Assembly: GCA_019359635.1 (NCBI GenBank)
Contig: JAHHGY010000007.1
Span: 1-64,000 of the forward strand
Length of the DNA: 64,000 nt
Reading direction: 5' to 3'
DNA from: Chroococcus sp. CMT-3BRIN-NPC107
GTDB taxonomy: Bacteria > Cyanobacteriota > Cyanobacteriia > Cyanobacteriales > Chroococcidiopsidaceae
Position numbers and translations under genes: made by a program. Shown here piece by piece: positions 1 through 8,987 of this stretch. The number at the start of each line of letters is the position of its first letter. The first letter of the stretch is position 1. The notes under the pieces were generated by a model that saw only the letters and a program-made list of their open reading frames with translations, made no database searches and had not been told where the DNA came from.

Positions 1-245
1 AGTTTCTCTGACGAAGACTATAGTGCTTTTTTTTGGCTTTTCAACTATAATTTTTTCATGGTTCGGCGTGCCTTCTGGTTCGCTCCGCTTTCGCTTCACT
101 CTCCAGCGCTTTATTAATCTATCAACTCTTACTGGAACTGTCAAGGGGTTTAAAGAAATTCTTTTGAATTTTCTTTAAAAGTCCTGTGTAGCAAGGAATG
201 TAAGTTAAAATTATCTGAGAGTTTTAGAGAGGAAGCGATTAAGTT

Positions 246-1112
246 GTGAGTAATGTTGCTGGGTTACCTCCTTGGGTAGTAATAGATCCTCTGCTCCAGA
301 GTTGGCTAGTAGAAGATATTGGTAGGGGCGATCGCACGACTCAAGGTGTGTTGGTAGGAAAAACAAACACGGTAAAAGCTTTGTGGGTGGCTAAAGCACC
401 GGGGATAGTTATAGGTTTATCAATAGCAAAGAGAGTTTTTCAGCTTTTGGATGCAAACGTTAGCTTTGTGGCAACTGCTCGCGAAGGGCAGTATTGTGAG
501 GCAGGAGAACAGGTAGCAAAAATTGATGGGGCCCTAGACTGCTTGCTAACTGGAGAACGGGTAGCTTTAAATTTAGCGATGCGATTGAGTGGAATTGCGA
601 CTTTAACGTATAAGTATGCAAAGCAGATTTCTGATTTGCCTGCTCGGTTGGTGGATACGCGCAAAACTACACCGGGTTTGAGAATGCTAGAGAAGTATGC
701 CTCGCAGCTAGGAGGCGCAGTAAATCATCGAATGGGACTGGATGATGCGGTGATGATTAAAGATAATCATATTGCGGCGGCGGGGGGAATTGGAGAAGCG
801 ATCGCACTTATTCGTAGCAATATGCCTTATCCGCTAACAATTGAGGTAGAGACGGAATCTTTGGAGCAGGTAGAGGAAGCTTTGCAGCATGGGGTAGATA
901 TTATTATGCTGGATAATATGCCGCCGGAGTTGATGATTATGGCGGTGAAGAAGATTCGCGATCGCAATAGTGGAATTAAGATTGAGGCTTCAGGCAATAT
1001 TACCTTAGATAACATCCGTGCTGTAGCTTTGACTGGCGTGGATTATATTTCCACCAGTGCGCCGATTACTCAATCGAAATGGTTGGACTTGAGTATGAGA
1101 ATTTGCCTATAG
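246..1112 (+). CDS. nadC: nicotinate-nucleotide pyrophosphorylase (carboxylating)
   Basis: 288 aa ORF, GTG start; QPRTase motifs such as RKTTPGLRMLEKYA and GGAVNHRMGLDDAVMIKDNH. Confidence 0.96.
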   Translation: MSNVAGLPPWVVIDPLLQSWLVEDIGRGDRTTQGVLVGKTNTVKALWVAKAPGIVIGLSIAKRVFQLLDANVSFVATAREGQYCEAGEQVAKIDGALDCLLTGERVALNLAMRLSGIATLTYKYAKQISDLPARLVDTRKTTPGLRMLEKYASQLGGAVNHRMGLDDAVMIKDNHIAAAGGIGEAIALIRSNMPYPLTIEVETESLEQVEEALQHGVDIIMLDNMPPELMIMAVKKIRDRNSGIKIEASGNITLDNIRAVALTGVDYISTSAPITQSKWLDLSMRICL

Positions 1113-1125
1113 CGAACTCATCCCG

Positions 1126-1174
1126 CCTAGGGTTAAAGCCCTAGGCTAATAGCTAAAGTCGGTTTAAACCGACT
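1126..1174. repeat. double-hairpin intergenic palindrome (cctagggttaaagccctagg + agtcggtttaaaccgact)
   Basis: Two adjacent palindromes (1126-1145, 1157-1174) between nadC and argS. Confidence 0.7.
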
Positions 1175-1306
1175 GAATAAATCTTAAGTGGTTTAGCGAT
1201 CGCGTGGAGTTAAGCTTGACAACACTAACCAGCTTAGGTGTTGCCAAGTAGTTATGAGGATTAAAGTTAGAATATTCCTCACTGATTATTTTAAGTTTTT
1301 TATTTT

Positions 1307-3070
1307 ATGAATAATACGGTAGAGCAGCTAAAAGTTAGATATGAGCAGGCTTTGAGTGCCGCTTTTGGGGATGAATATGCAAAGATCGATCCCTTACTGG
1401 AAAAAGCAAGTAACCCTAAGTTTGGCGATTATCAGTCAAATATTGCTTTGTCTTTGGCGAAACGGTTAGGACAGCAACCAAGAAAAATTGCTGAACAAAT
1501 AATTCGAGAGTTAGATGTCGTTAATATCTGTGAAACTCCACAGGTAGCTGGTGCTGGCTTTATAAATTTGACTTTATTGTCAAGCTATTTGGAGACAGAA
1601 CTTAAAAGCGCTTATATAGATTTGAGATTGGGAATTGCTAAAGCAAAAACGCCTAAGCGAGTAGTGATTGATTTTTCTAGTCCTAATATTGCTAAAGAGA
1701 TGCACGTTGGACATCTGCGCTCAACGATTATTGGCGATAGTATTGCTCGTGTTTTGGAGTTTCAAGGTCACAATGTACTACGGTTAAATCATGTAGGGGA
1801 TTGGGGTACTCAGTTTGGAATGTTGATTACCCAGTTGCGTGAGGCTGAATCAGTTAATGATTACGATTTATTAGATTTAGGGGAGTTAGTTGAGTTTTAT
1901 CGGGAAGCTAAAAAGAGATTTGATGATGATGCTGAATTTAGAGAGCGCTCGCGTAAAGCAGTAGTAGACTTACAGTCAGGTGATATTGAAGCAAAACTTG
2001 CTTGGGAATTTCTTTGTGCTATTTCTCAAAAAGAATTTAGGACAATCTATAAGCAGCTAGATGTCAAGTTTGATGAAGTGCGAGGCGAATCTTTCTATAA
2101 AGATGATTTATCAAAAGTTGTAGAAGATTTAGATAAAGCTGGATTATTAGTAGAGGACGGCGGCGCTAAGTGTGTTTTTCTAGACGGGTTTACTAACAAA
2201 GAAGGCGATCCATTGCCTTTAATTGTGCAAAAATCCGATGGTGGATACAACTATGCAACTACCGATTTAGCCGCAGTCCGTTACCGAATTGAACAAGATA
2301 AAGCCAATCGGCTAATTTATGTAACGGATGCTGGACAAGCAAACCACTTTGCTCAAGTTTTTCAAGTGGCTAGACGAGCGGGTTGGCTTCCAGGAAATAT
2401 AGAAATTAACCACGTACCTTTTGGTTTGGTACAGGGAGAAGATGGCAAAAAACTGAAGACACGCTCTGGCGAAACAGTAAAACTAATAGATTTGTTGAAT
2501 GAAGCTATTGTAAGAGCGCGTGCGGATTTAGAAACGAGGTTAAAAGCAGAGGATCGTCAAGAAACGGAAGATTTTATTGCTAATGCAGCACAGGTAGTTG
2601 GCATTAGTGCGGTTAAGTATGCAGACCTTAGTCAAAACCGTACCAGTAATTATATTTTTAGTTACGATAGAATGCTGGCACTGCAAGGGAATACTGCGCC
2701 GTATATGCTGTATGCTTACGCACGGATTCAAGGAATTAGCCGTAAGGGGGAAGTTGATTTTGAGCAGTTAGGAGACAGTGTTGATATTTTGTTGCAGCAT
2801 GAAACAGAGTTGACGCTAGCCAAGCATTTATTACAGTTGGATGATGTGATCAATGCTGTAGAGCAAGATTTGTTTCCTAATCGTCTATGTGAGTACCTAT
2901 TTCAACTAAGTCAAAAGTTTAATCAATTTTACGATCGCGATCGCGGTGTTCCGGTTTTGAATGCCGAAGAACCTTTGCGGACTTCTCGATTGGTATTATG
3001 TAATTTGACAGCTAGAACTTTGAAACTAGGCTTGTCTTTGTTAGGGATTCAGGTTTTAGACAGGATGTAG
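1307..3070 (+). CDS. argS: arginyl-tRNA synthetase
   Basis: 587 aa; [21 protein letters not shown] class I signature. Confidence 0.97.
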   Translation: MNNTVEQLKVRYEQALSAAFGDEYAKIDPLLEKASNPKFGDYQSNIALSLAKRLGQQPRKIAEQIIRELDVVNICETPQVAGAGFINLTLLSSYLETELKSAYIDLRLGIAKAKTPKRVVIDFSSPNIAKEMHVGHLRSTIIGDSIARVLEFQGHNVLRLNHVGDWGTQFGMLITQLREAESVNDYDLLDLGELVEFYREAKKRFDDDAEFRERSRKAVVDLQSGDIEAKLAWEFLCAISQKEFRTIYKQLDVKFDEVRGESFYKDDLSKVVEDLDKAGLLVEDGGAKCVFLDGFTNKEGDPLPLIVQKSDGGYNYATTDLAAVRYRIEQDKANRLIYVTDAGQANHFAQVFQVARRAGWLPGNIEINHVPFGLVQGEDGKKLKTRSGETVKLIDLLNEAIVRARADLETRLKAEDRQETEDFIANAAQVVGISAVKYADLSQNRTSNYIFSYDRMLALQGNTAPYMLYAYARIQGISRKGEVDFEQLGDSVDILLQHETELTLAKHLLQLDDVINAVEQDLFPNRLCEYLFQLSQKFNQFYDRDRGVPVLNAEEPLRTSRLVLCNLTARTLKLGLSLLGIQVLDRM

Positions 3071-3583
3071 TTTTTGGTATTCTTGCTCGGTAATTAAGTC
3101 TTTGGTGCTTTGCAAGCGGTCTACAAATACTATGCCATCAAGGTGATCGAGTTCGTGTTGAAAAATTCGCGCGACAAAATCGGTCAATTCTTGCTTGTGC
3201 AGTTTCCTTGTGCGATCGCTATATTCAACTTCAATTGCTTGATATCTTGGCACTAAACCCCTAATTCCGGGAATGCTCAAGCAACCTTCCCAACCAGTTA
3301 CTAATTCGGAGGAACTAGCCAGAATTTGCGGGTTAATCATTGCTGTTGGCTCCATTTCTGGCGCGTTGGGATAGCGAGGATTGGGACGAGAAGCAACTAT
3401 GAATAGGCGATCGCGCGAAGCTACTTGCGGCGCTGCAATCCCGACTCCATTAGCGGCACTAACTGTGGCTAGAAGATTATCAATTAAGCTCTGAACTTGG
3501 GGAGAATGAATATTATCAACGTTTTGAGCTTGAGAACGCAGGATGGGATGACCGAGTTGAATAATTTCTAAAATTTCTGACAT
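3056..3583 (-). CDS. def: peptide deformylase
   Basis: [17 protein letters not shown] and QHELDHLDG motifs; 3' end overlaps the argS 3' end. Confidence 0.96.
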   Translation of the reverse strand: MSEILEIIQLGHPILRSQAQNVDNIHSPQVQSLIDNLLATVSAANGVGIAAPQVASRDRLFIVASRPNPRYPNAPEMEPTAMINPQILASSSELVTGWEGCLSIPGIRGLVPRYQAIEVEYSDRTRKLHKQELTDFVARIFQHELDHLDGIVFVDRLQSTKDLITEQEYQKLHPV

Positions 3584-3600
3584 AGTTAAAAGCCAATAAA

Positions 3601-4845
3601 TTAACGATCGCGTTGCGTGGGTAACGATTCAAGTTTTACTGATACTTGCTCAGATTTTTGACCGCGTTGGATTTCCATTGTTAATTGACTTCCGACATTA
3701 CTACGCTCTACTAATTGCTGCACTTGGTCGGTTTTAGTTACAGGTTGATTGTTAATAGATTGAATTACATCCCCCGCTTGCAAACCAGCATCATCGGCGG
3801 GAGAATTGGAAACTACACGAACTAGCAAAATTCCTTGCTCTGCTTCTACACGAATATTTCCCCGCGATTGAATATCTAACTGTTCCTTAACTTCAGGAGT
3901 TAAAGTTAACATCTGAACGCCTAAATAAGCATGTTCTACTTTCCCGTTGGTGATAATTTGCTGGGATATTCCTTGAACAGTATTAATGGGAATCGCAAAC
4001 CCCAAGCCTTGAGCGCCACTAATAATTGCTGTATTCATCCCAATAACTTCACCACGCGCATTTAGTAATGGCCCGCCAGAGTTACCAGGATTAATTGCTG
4101 CATCAGTTTGAATGAAGCCAACTCGTTTGTCGGCAACACCAATATCACTACTCGAACGATCAGTAGCGCTGACAATGCCCGCAGTTACAGTATTATCTAA
4201 CCCCAAAGGATTGCCGATCGCAATTACCCATTCACCTGGTCGCAATCCGTCAGAATTACCTATGGGAATAATTGGTAAGTCATTAGCTTCAATTTTTATC
4301 ACAGCAACGTCTGTAACTGGATCTTCCCCTAATACTTCTCCTTTAAAAGTTCGACCATCTTTGAGAGTAACGCTAACGGTATCAGCACCATTTACTACGT
4401 GAGAATTGGTCAAAATTTGTCCATTAGCATTAACAATAAACCCCGACCCCGTACCGCGTTCTACGCGCCTAGAAGGCGGAGTCGAGCCAAAAAACCGCCG
4501 CATCATCGGATCGTCAAATTCATCAGATGACTGGCTGCTAACTGTCCGTGCGGCGTTAATTCTTACCACCGCCGAGCCTACTTTTTGAACTGCTGTTACT
4601 ACAAAGTTAGGATCGGTGGGATTGATATCAACTGGGGGAATATTTTGATTAGTTGGATTAACTACAGCTTGTGGTGTGGTAGGGGTTTCTTGATTTTGGG
4701 AAAATCGCGGTAAAGAGCAAGCGCTCAAAAATGTCATTGAAAGCAGAATTAATAAATAAACGCGCGATCGCTTGAAAGATGCTTGACTTGGCATAGCTGA
4801 GAGCCTTAAATAGCTTCGATTAAAGGAAAAATTGCGATCGCTCAT
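3601..4845 (-). CDS. HtrA/Deg-family serine protease with PDZ domain
   Basis: Lipoprotein-like N-terminus, GSGFIVNANGQILTNSHVV, DAAINPGNSGGPLLN, C-terminal PDZ. Confidence 0.93.
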   Translation of the reverse strand: MSDRNFSFNRSYLRLSAMPSQASFKRSRVYLLILLSMTFLSACSLPRFSQNQETPTTPQAVVNPTNQNIPPVDINPTDPNFVVTAVQKVGSAVVRINAARTVSSQSSDEFDDPMMRRFFGSTPPSRRVERGTGSGFIVNANGQILTNSHVVNGADTVSVTLKDGRTFKGEVLGEDPVTDVAVIKIEANDLPIIPIGNSDGLRPGEWVIAIGNPLGLDNTVTAGIVSATDRSSSDIGVADKRVGFIQTDAAINPGNSGGPLLNARGEVIGMNTAIISGAQGLGFAIPINTVQGISQQIITNGKVEHAYLGVQMLTLTPEVKEQLDIQSRGNIRVEAEQGILLVRVVSNSPADDAGLQAGDVIQSINNQPVTKTDQVQQLVERSNVGSQLTMEIQRGQKSEQVSVKLESLPTQRDR

Positions 4846-5039
4846 CTGTCTTTAGTTCTCTATGAAAATAATTTTGTGAGTAGTATTCTTAGTAAACCAG
4901 TATGGAATGGTACTTAGGGTCTTAACAATTGCTAAATTTCTGTAGTGTTTTGACTAAACCGATTGAATGCGCCAATTTTTGCTAAATTGGTTGCTTATCT
5001 GTATTTCTTATTGTGACAGTAGACGAGGGGTAGTTAGCA

Positions 5040-6422
5040 GTGGAACTTAGCCTTGAGACTCTTTGGAGTCAGGTATTGGAACGCTTACAGGTACAGTTGA
5101 GCCGACCTACCTTTGAAACTTGGATTAAAACTGCTAACGCAGAAAAGCTAGAAAATAATTGCCTAGTAATTTGTACGCCTAACCCTTTTGCTCGTAACTG
5201 GCTACAAAAATATTACCTCCAAACTTTGGCGGATGTGGTGCAAGATATTCGCGGTTGTAAAACGGAAATTCAATTTACTGTAGCTAATGCTGAAGTAGTT
5301 AATCCTTTCAAACCAGAAGAATCTAGCGCTGCACCAATGGAATCGAGCCGACAAAACAACGGGTTGCCAGGCGATCGCCCAAAACCTCCCGCTTTGAACC
5401 TTAAATATGTATTTTCTCGGTTTGTAGTTGGTGCTAATAGTCGTTTGGCTCATGCGGCGGCGTTGGCTGTAGCTGAATCTCCCGGACGGGAATTTAACCC
5501 TTTGTTTTTATGCGGCGGTGTAGGACTAGGAAAAACTCACCTCATGCAAGCGATCGGTCACTACCGTTTGGACATCAATCCTGGTACAAATATATTTTAT
5601 GTTTCTACCGAAAAATTTACTAACGATTTGATTGCTTCAATTCGCAAAAATAGTACTCAAAGCTTTCGGAATCTTTATCGCGCTGCTGATGTATTGCTAG
5701 TAGATGATATTCAATTTATTGAAGGTAAAGAATCGACTCAAGAGGAGTTTTTTCATACGTTTAATACTTTGTACGAAGCGGGTAAGCAAGTAGTTATCGC
5801 TTCCGATCGCCCGCCTAACCAAATTCCGCGCTTGCAGGAGCGTTTGTGTTCTCGTTTTTCTATGGGATTAATTGCCGATATTCAAACCCCAGACTTGGAA
5901 ACGAGAATGGCAATTTTGCAAAAGAAAGCAGAATACGAAAATATGCGTTTGCCTAAAACTGTAGTTGAATATATTGCTTGCAACTACATTTCTAATATTA
6001 GGGAATTGGAAGGCGCTTTAATTCGGGCTGTGGCATATATTTCAATTTCTGGTTTGCCCATGACAGTGGAGAATTTGATCCCAATTTTAAACCCAGCTAT
6101 TGAAAATCTTGAGGCTTCCCCCGATATAGTTTTGAAAATTATTGCTGAGGAATTTGATGTTTCTCTTGAAGACTTAAAGAGTGTTTCGCGGCGAAGAGAA
6201 ATTAGTTGGGCAAGACAAATTGGGATGTATTTGATGCGTCAACATACAGATTTGAGTTTGCCAAAAATTGGTGAAGAATTTGGTGGTAAAGATCATACAA
6301 CGGTGATGTATAGTTGCGAGAAAATTGCTCAACTACGAGCTAATGACTCTAGCTTAGGGCAAACTTTGCGTCAACTAAGCGATCGCATTAATTTGTCTGT
6401 GCGATCGCAAAACTTATCTTAA
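5040..6422 (+). CDS. dnaA: chromosomal replication initiator DnaA
   Basis: 460 aa; Walker [16 protein letters not shown] and C-terminal [12 protein letters not shown] DnaA signature. Confidence 0.98.
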   Translation: MELSLETLWSQVLERLQVQLSRPTFETWIKTANAEKLENNCLVICTPNPFARNWLQKYYLQTLADVVQDIRGCKTEIQFTVANAEVVNPFKPEESSAAPMESSRQNNGLPGDRPKPPALNLKYVFSRFVVGANSRLAHAAALAVAESPGREFNPLFLCGGVGLGKTHLMQAIGHYRLDINPGTNIFYVSTEKFTNDLIASIRKNSTQSFRNLYRAADVLLVDDIQFIEGKESTQEEFFHTFNTLYEAGKQVVIASDRPPNQIPRLQERLCSRFSMGLIADIQTPDLETRMAILQKKAEYENMRLPKTVVEYIACNYISNIRELEGALIRAVAYISISGLPMTVENLIPILNPAIENLEASPDIVLKIIAEEFDVSLEDLKSVSRRREISWARQIGMYLMRQHTDLSLPKIGEEFGGKDHTTVMYSCEKIAQLRANDSSLGQTLRQLSDRINLSVRSQNLS

Positions 6423-6469
6423 ATTCTTCAATTCTTAATTTATTTATAAACAAATGTTAAGGTGATTTT

Positions 6470-6825
6470 TCCTGTGGAAAACTAGCGGGTTTATGTGGAA
6501 AACCTGTTGGTAAGTCTGTGGAAAACTAGCGGGTTTCTGTGGAAAACTATGAGTAAGCATAATTGCTATGTAGAAAACTCCAGATTTTTTCCCCAGGTTT
6601 TCCACAGGCGCTTAGTGGTTATAAGCCATAATTGCCAAGCATTTCAAAAAGTTATCCACATTTTCCACAGCCCCTACTACTACTATTTAAAATAAGTATT
6701 TATTTAGTAGTAGTCTTAAATAAAGAAAAGCAAAATAGTACGGATATACTATATAATAGTCGTGCTAGGATACATTTCTGAACTAATCAAAGCAGTAAAC
6801 TTGACGCGAGTTGTGGATGAAGATA
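6470..6825. other. oriC: predicted chromosomal origin of replication (oriC)
   Basis: dnaA-dnaN intergenic region. TGTGGAAAA at 6473-6481, 6494-6502, 6517-6525, 6538-6546; TTTTCCACA at 6598-6606 and 6661-6669; TTATCCACA at 6652-6660; AT-rich region with TACTACTAC/TAGTAGTAG. Confidence 0.88.
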
Positions 6826-6897
6826 AGGACGGAAAAACCTAGTGTTTTCTTGGCTGGACAGGAAAAGTTATTAGTAAATGGTGCAGTTTTATAGAGC

Positions 6898-8049
6898 ATG
6901 ATTATGGTGATGAAATTAGTTTGCAGCCAAACCCAATTAAGTACAAATCTTTCCCTAGTAAGCCGTGCTGTACCAACTCGTCCAACTCATCCGATTTTGG
7001 CAAATGTTTTATTGGTTGCTGACGCGCAAACCCAGCAGGTGAGCCTAACAGCCTTTGATTTGAGCTTGGGGATTAAAACCAGTTTCAACGCTGAAGTTAT
7101 TGCTGGAGGTGCGATCGCATTGCCTGCTAAACTGCTAAACGATATTGTTTCTCGGCTTTTGGAAGGGGAAATTGAGCTAGAGGAAACAAACGAAGCGCCT
7201 TTAGGTATTACCATCGTCTCCGCTTCGGGGCGCTACCAAGTGCGCGGCATGGAAGTTGAGGAATTTCCTGAATTGCCCATAATTGAAGCTGGAGAAGCGG
7301 TTTATTTGCCTGTAGAGGCATTTATTGAAGGGTTGCGTTCAACTTTGTTTGCTACTAGCAGCAACGAACTAAACCAGTTACTAACAGGGTTGCACATCAT
7401 TGCCCGTCAAGAAACGATAGAGTTTGCCGCAACAGACGGACATCGTTTAGCTTTGGTAGAGACACCAAACACTATAGAAACACCTGTAGTTTCTTCACGG
7501 CTAGAGGTTACTTTACCTGCTAAGTCTTTGCGGGAACTGGAAAAAATGCTGAGTACGGGAAATTCTGCGGAACCATTGGCAATGCAATTTGACCAAGGAC
7601 AGGTAATTTTTGAGTGGGAAAATCGACGACTGACGAGCCGAGTTTTAGAAGGGCAGTATCCGGCTTACCATCAACTGATACCGCGTCAATTTGACCGTCA
7701 AGTTACAATCGAGCGCAAGTTATTGATAAGTAGCTTAGAACGCATTGCAGTGATGGCAGATCAAAAACAAAACATTGTTAAGTTTAACCTTGACGATACT
7801 AATCAACAAATATCTTTATCGGTAGAAACTAGAGATATTGGTAGTGGCAGGGAAGTTATTTCTGTTTCAAGTTCGGGAGAAGATTTAGAATTTGCTTTTA
7901 ACATCAAGTATTTGATGGACGGATTGAAAGCACTTCCTACTAACGAAATTCAAATGGAAGTACATACTGCAACAAGTCCAATAATTTTTACACCGTTGGG
8001 CAGTTTGAAAATGACTTATCTAATTATGCCCGTACAAATCCGCGTTTGA
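6898..8049 (+). CDS. dnaN: DNA polymerase III beta subunit (sliding clamp)
   Basis: 383 aa; clamp motifs including AATDGHRLALVE and C-terminal YLIMPVQI. Confidence 0.96.
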   Translation: MIMVMKLVCSQTQLSTNLSLVSRAVPTRPTHPILANVLLVADAQTQQVSLTAFDLSLGIKTSFNAEVIAGGAIALPAKLLNDIVSRLLEGEIELEETNEAPLGITIVSASGRYQVRGMEVEEFPELPIIEAGEAVYLPVEAFIEGLRSTLFATSSNELNQLLTGLHIIARQETIEFAATDGHRLALVETPNTIETPVVSSRLEVTLPAKSLRELEKMLSTGNSAEPLAMQFDQGQVIFEWENRRLTSRVLEGQYPAYHQLIPRQFDRQVTIERKLLISSLERIAVMADQKQNIVKFNLDDTNQQISLSVETRDIGSGREVISVSSSGEDLEFAFNIKYLMDGLKALPTNEIQMEVHTATSPIIFTPLGSLKMTYLIMPVQIRV

Positions 8050-8054
8050 CAGCT

Positions 8055-8930
8055 TTAGGATTTCGGGACTAAAACCGCGATCGCATTAGGAACAACCCGA
8101 AACCGAGCGGGAGTATAGGTAGTTATTTCACCATCGGTATTAATGGGAAGATGTTTGCGAGTAGAAACTTCAAACTCTTGACCGTGTAAAGAGCGGACGC
8201 TAGATAACTCGGTGTGAGTTCCTTTACGCATAGTTGGTAACAACATCAACATTTGCCACCAATGTTTTAGCTCTAAACTGTACAAATCTAATGTTTGGTC
8301 GTCAATGGTTGCATCGTGAGTCACCGCCATTCCACCGCCATAATAGCGACCGTTTCCCACCGCAATTTGAACAGTTTTTACCTGAATCGATTTGCCGTTG
8401 AGACAAATTTCGGCTCTAAAGGGACGCGATCGCCAAACAACTTGAATTGCCGTAGCCGCGTAAGCCAAAACTCCCCAACGGCGTTTAGCTTCTTTGGTGA
8501 GCTTTTGAGTAATTTGGACGCTCAATCCTAAACTTGCAACATTAAAAAAGTGTTTGTTATTAACCCAGCCTAAATCTATCCGCCGAGTTTGACCAGCAGC
8601 AATAACTTGGCAAGCTTCAGGGATAGAAGTAGGAATATTTAAAGTTCGAGCTAAATCGTTAGCTGTCCCCAAAGGCAAAACTCCTAAAGGTAACTGAGTA
8701 TCAACAATGCCATCTACTGCCGCATTTAGAGTACCATCACCACCACCAACGATTACCAAATCTACCTGATGGCGGTAATTGCGAATCGTATCTGATACTT
8801 TCATCGGGTCTTCGATGGACTCCTCCATTAGCTTTAAACCGAGGCTTTTTAATTGCTCGATAGCTTCAGATAAATTTTTTTGTCCGTGTCGAGAATGACG
8901 ATTGATAAGTAGCAACGCTCGTTGACTCAT
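8055..8930 (-). CDS. diacylglycerol kinase-family lipid kinase (YegS/DgkB-like)
   Basis: VIVGGGDGTLNAAVDG and LPLGTANDLARTL motifs. Confidence 0.92.
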   Translation of the reverse strand: MSQRALLLINRHSRHGQKNLSEAIEQLKSLGLKLMEESIEDPMKVSDTIRNYRHQVDLVIVGGGDGTLNAAVDGIVDTQLPLGVLPLGTANDLARTLNIPTSIPEACQVIAAGQTRRIDLGWVNNKHFFNVASLGLSVQITQKLTKEAKRRWGVLAYAATAIQVVWRSRPFRAEICLNGKSIQVKTVQIAVGNGRYYGGGMAVTHDATIDDQTLDLYSLELKHWWQMLMLLPTMRKGTHTELSSVRSLHGQEFEVSTRKHLPINTDGEITTYTPARFRVVPNAIAVLVPKS

Positions 8931-8987
8931 AATTTAGCCCTACTGGCGATCGCAAATAATGTAATTATTCTCTTTATAAAGCCATAA

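Noticed and set aside
6495-6695. 66-aa ORF in the dnaA-dnaN gap
   Set aside because: Lies entirely over the DnaA boxes and AT-rich core; its MENLLVSLWKTSG... sequence is the translated box repeat.
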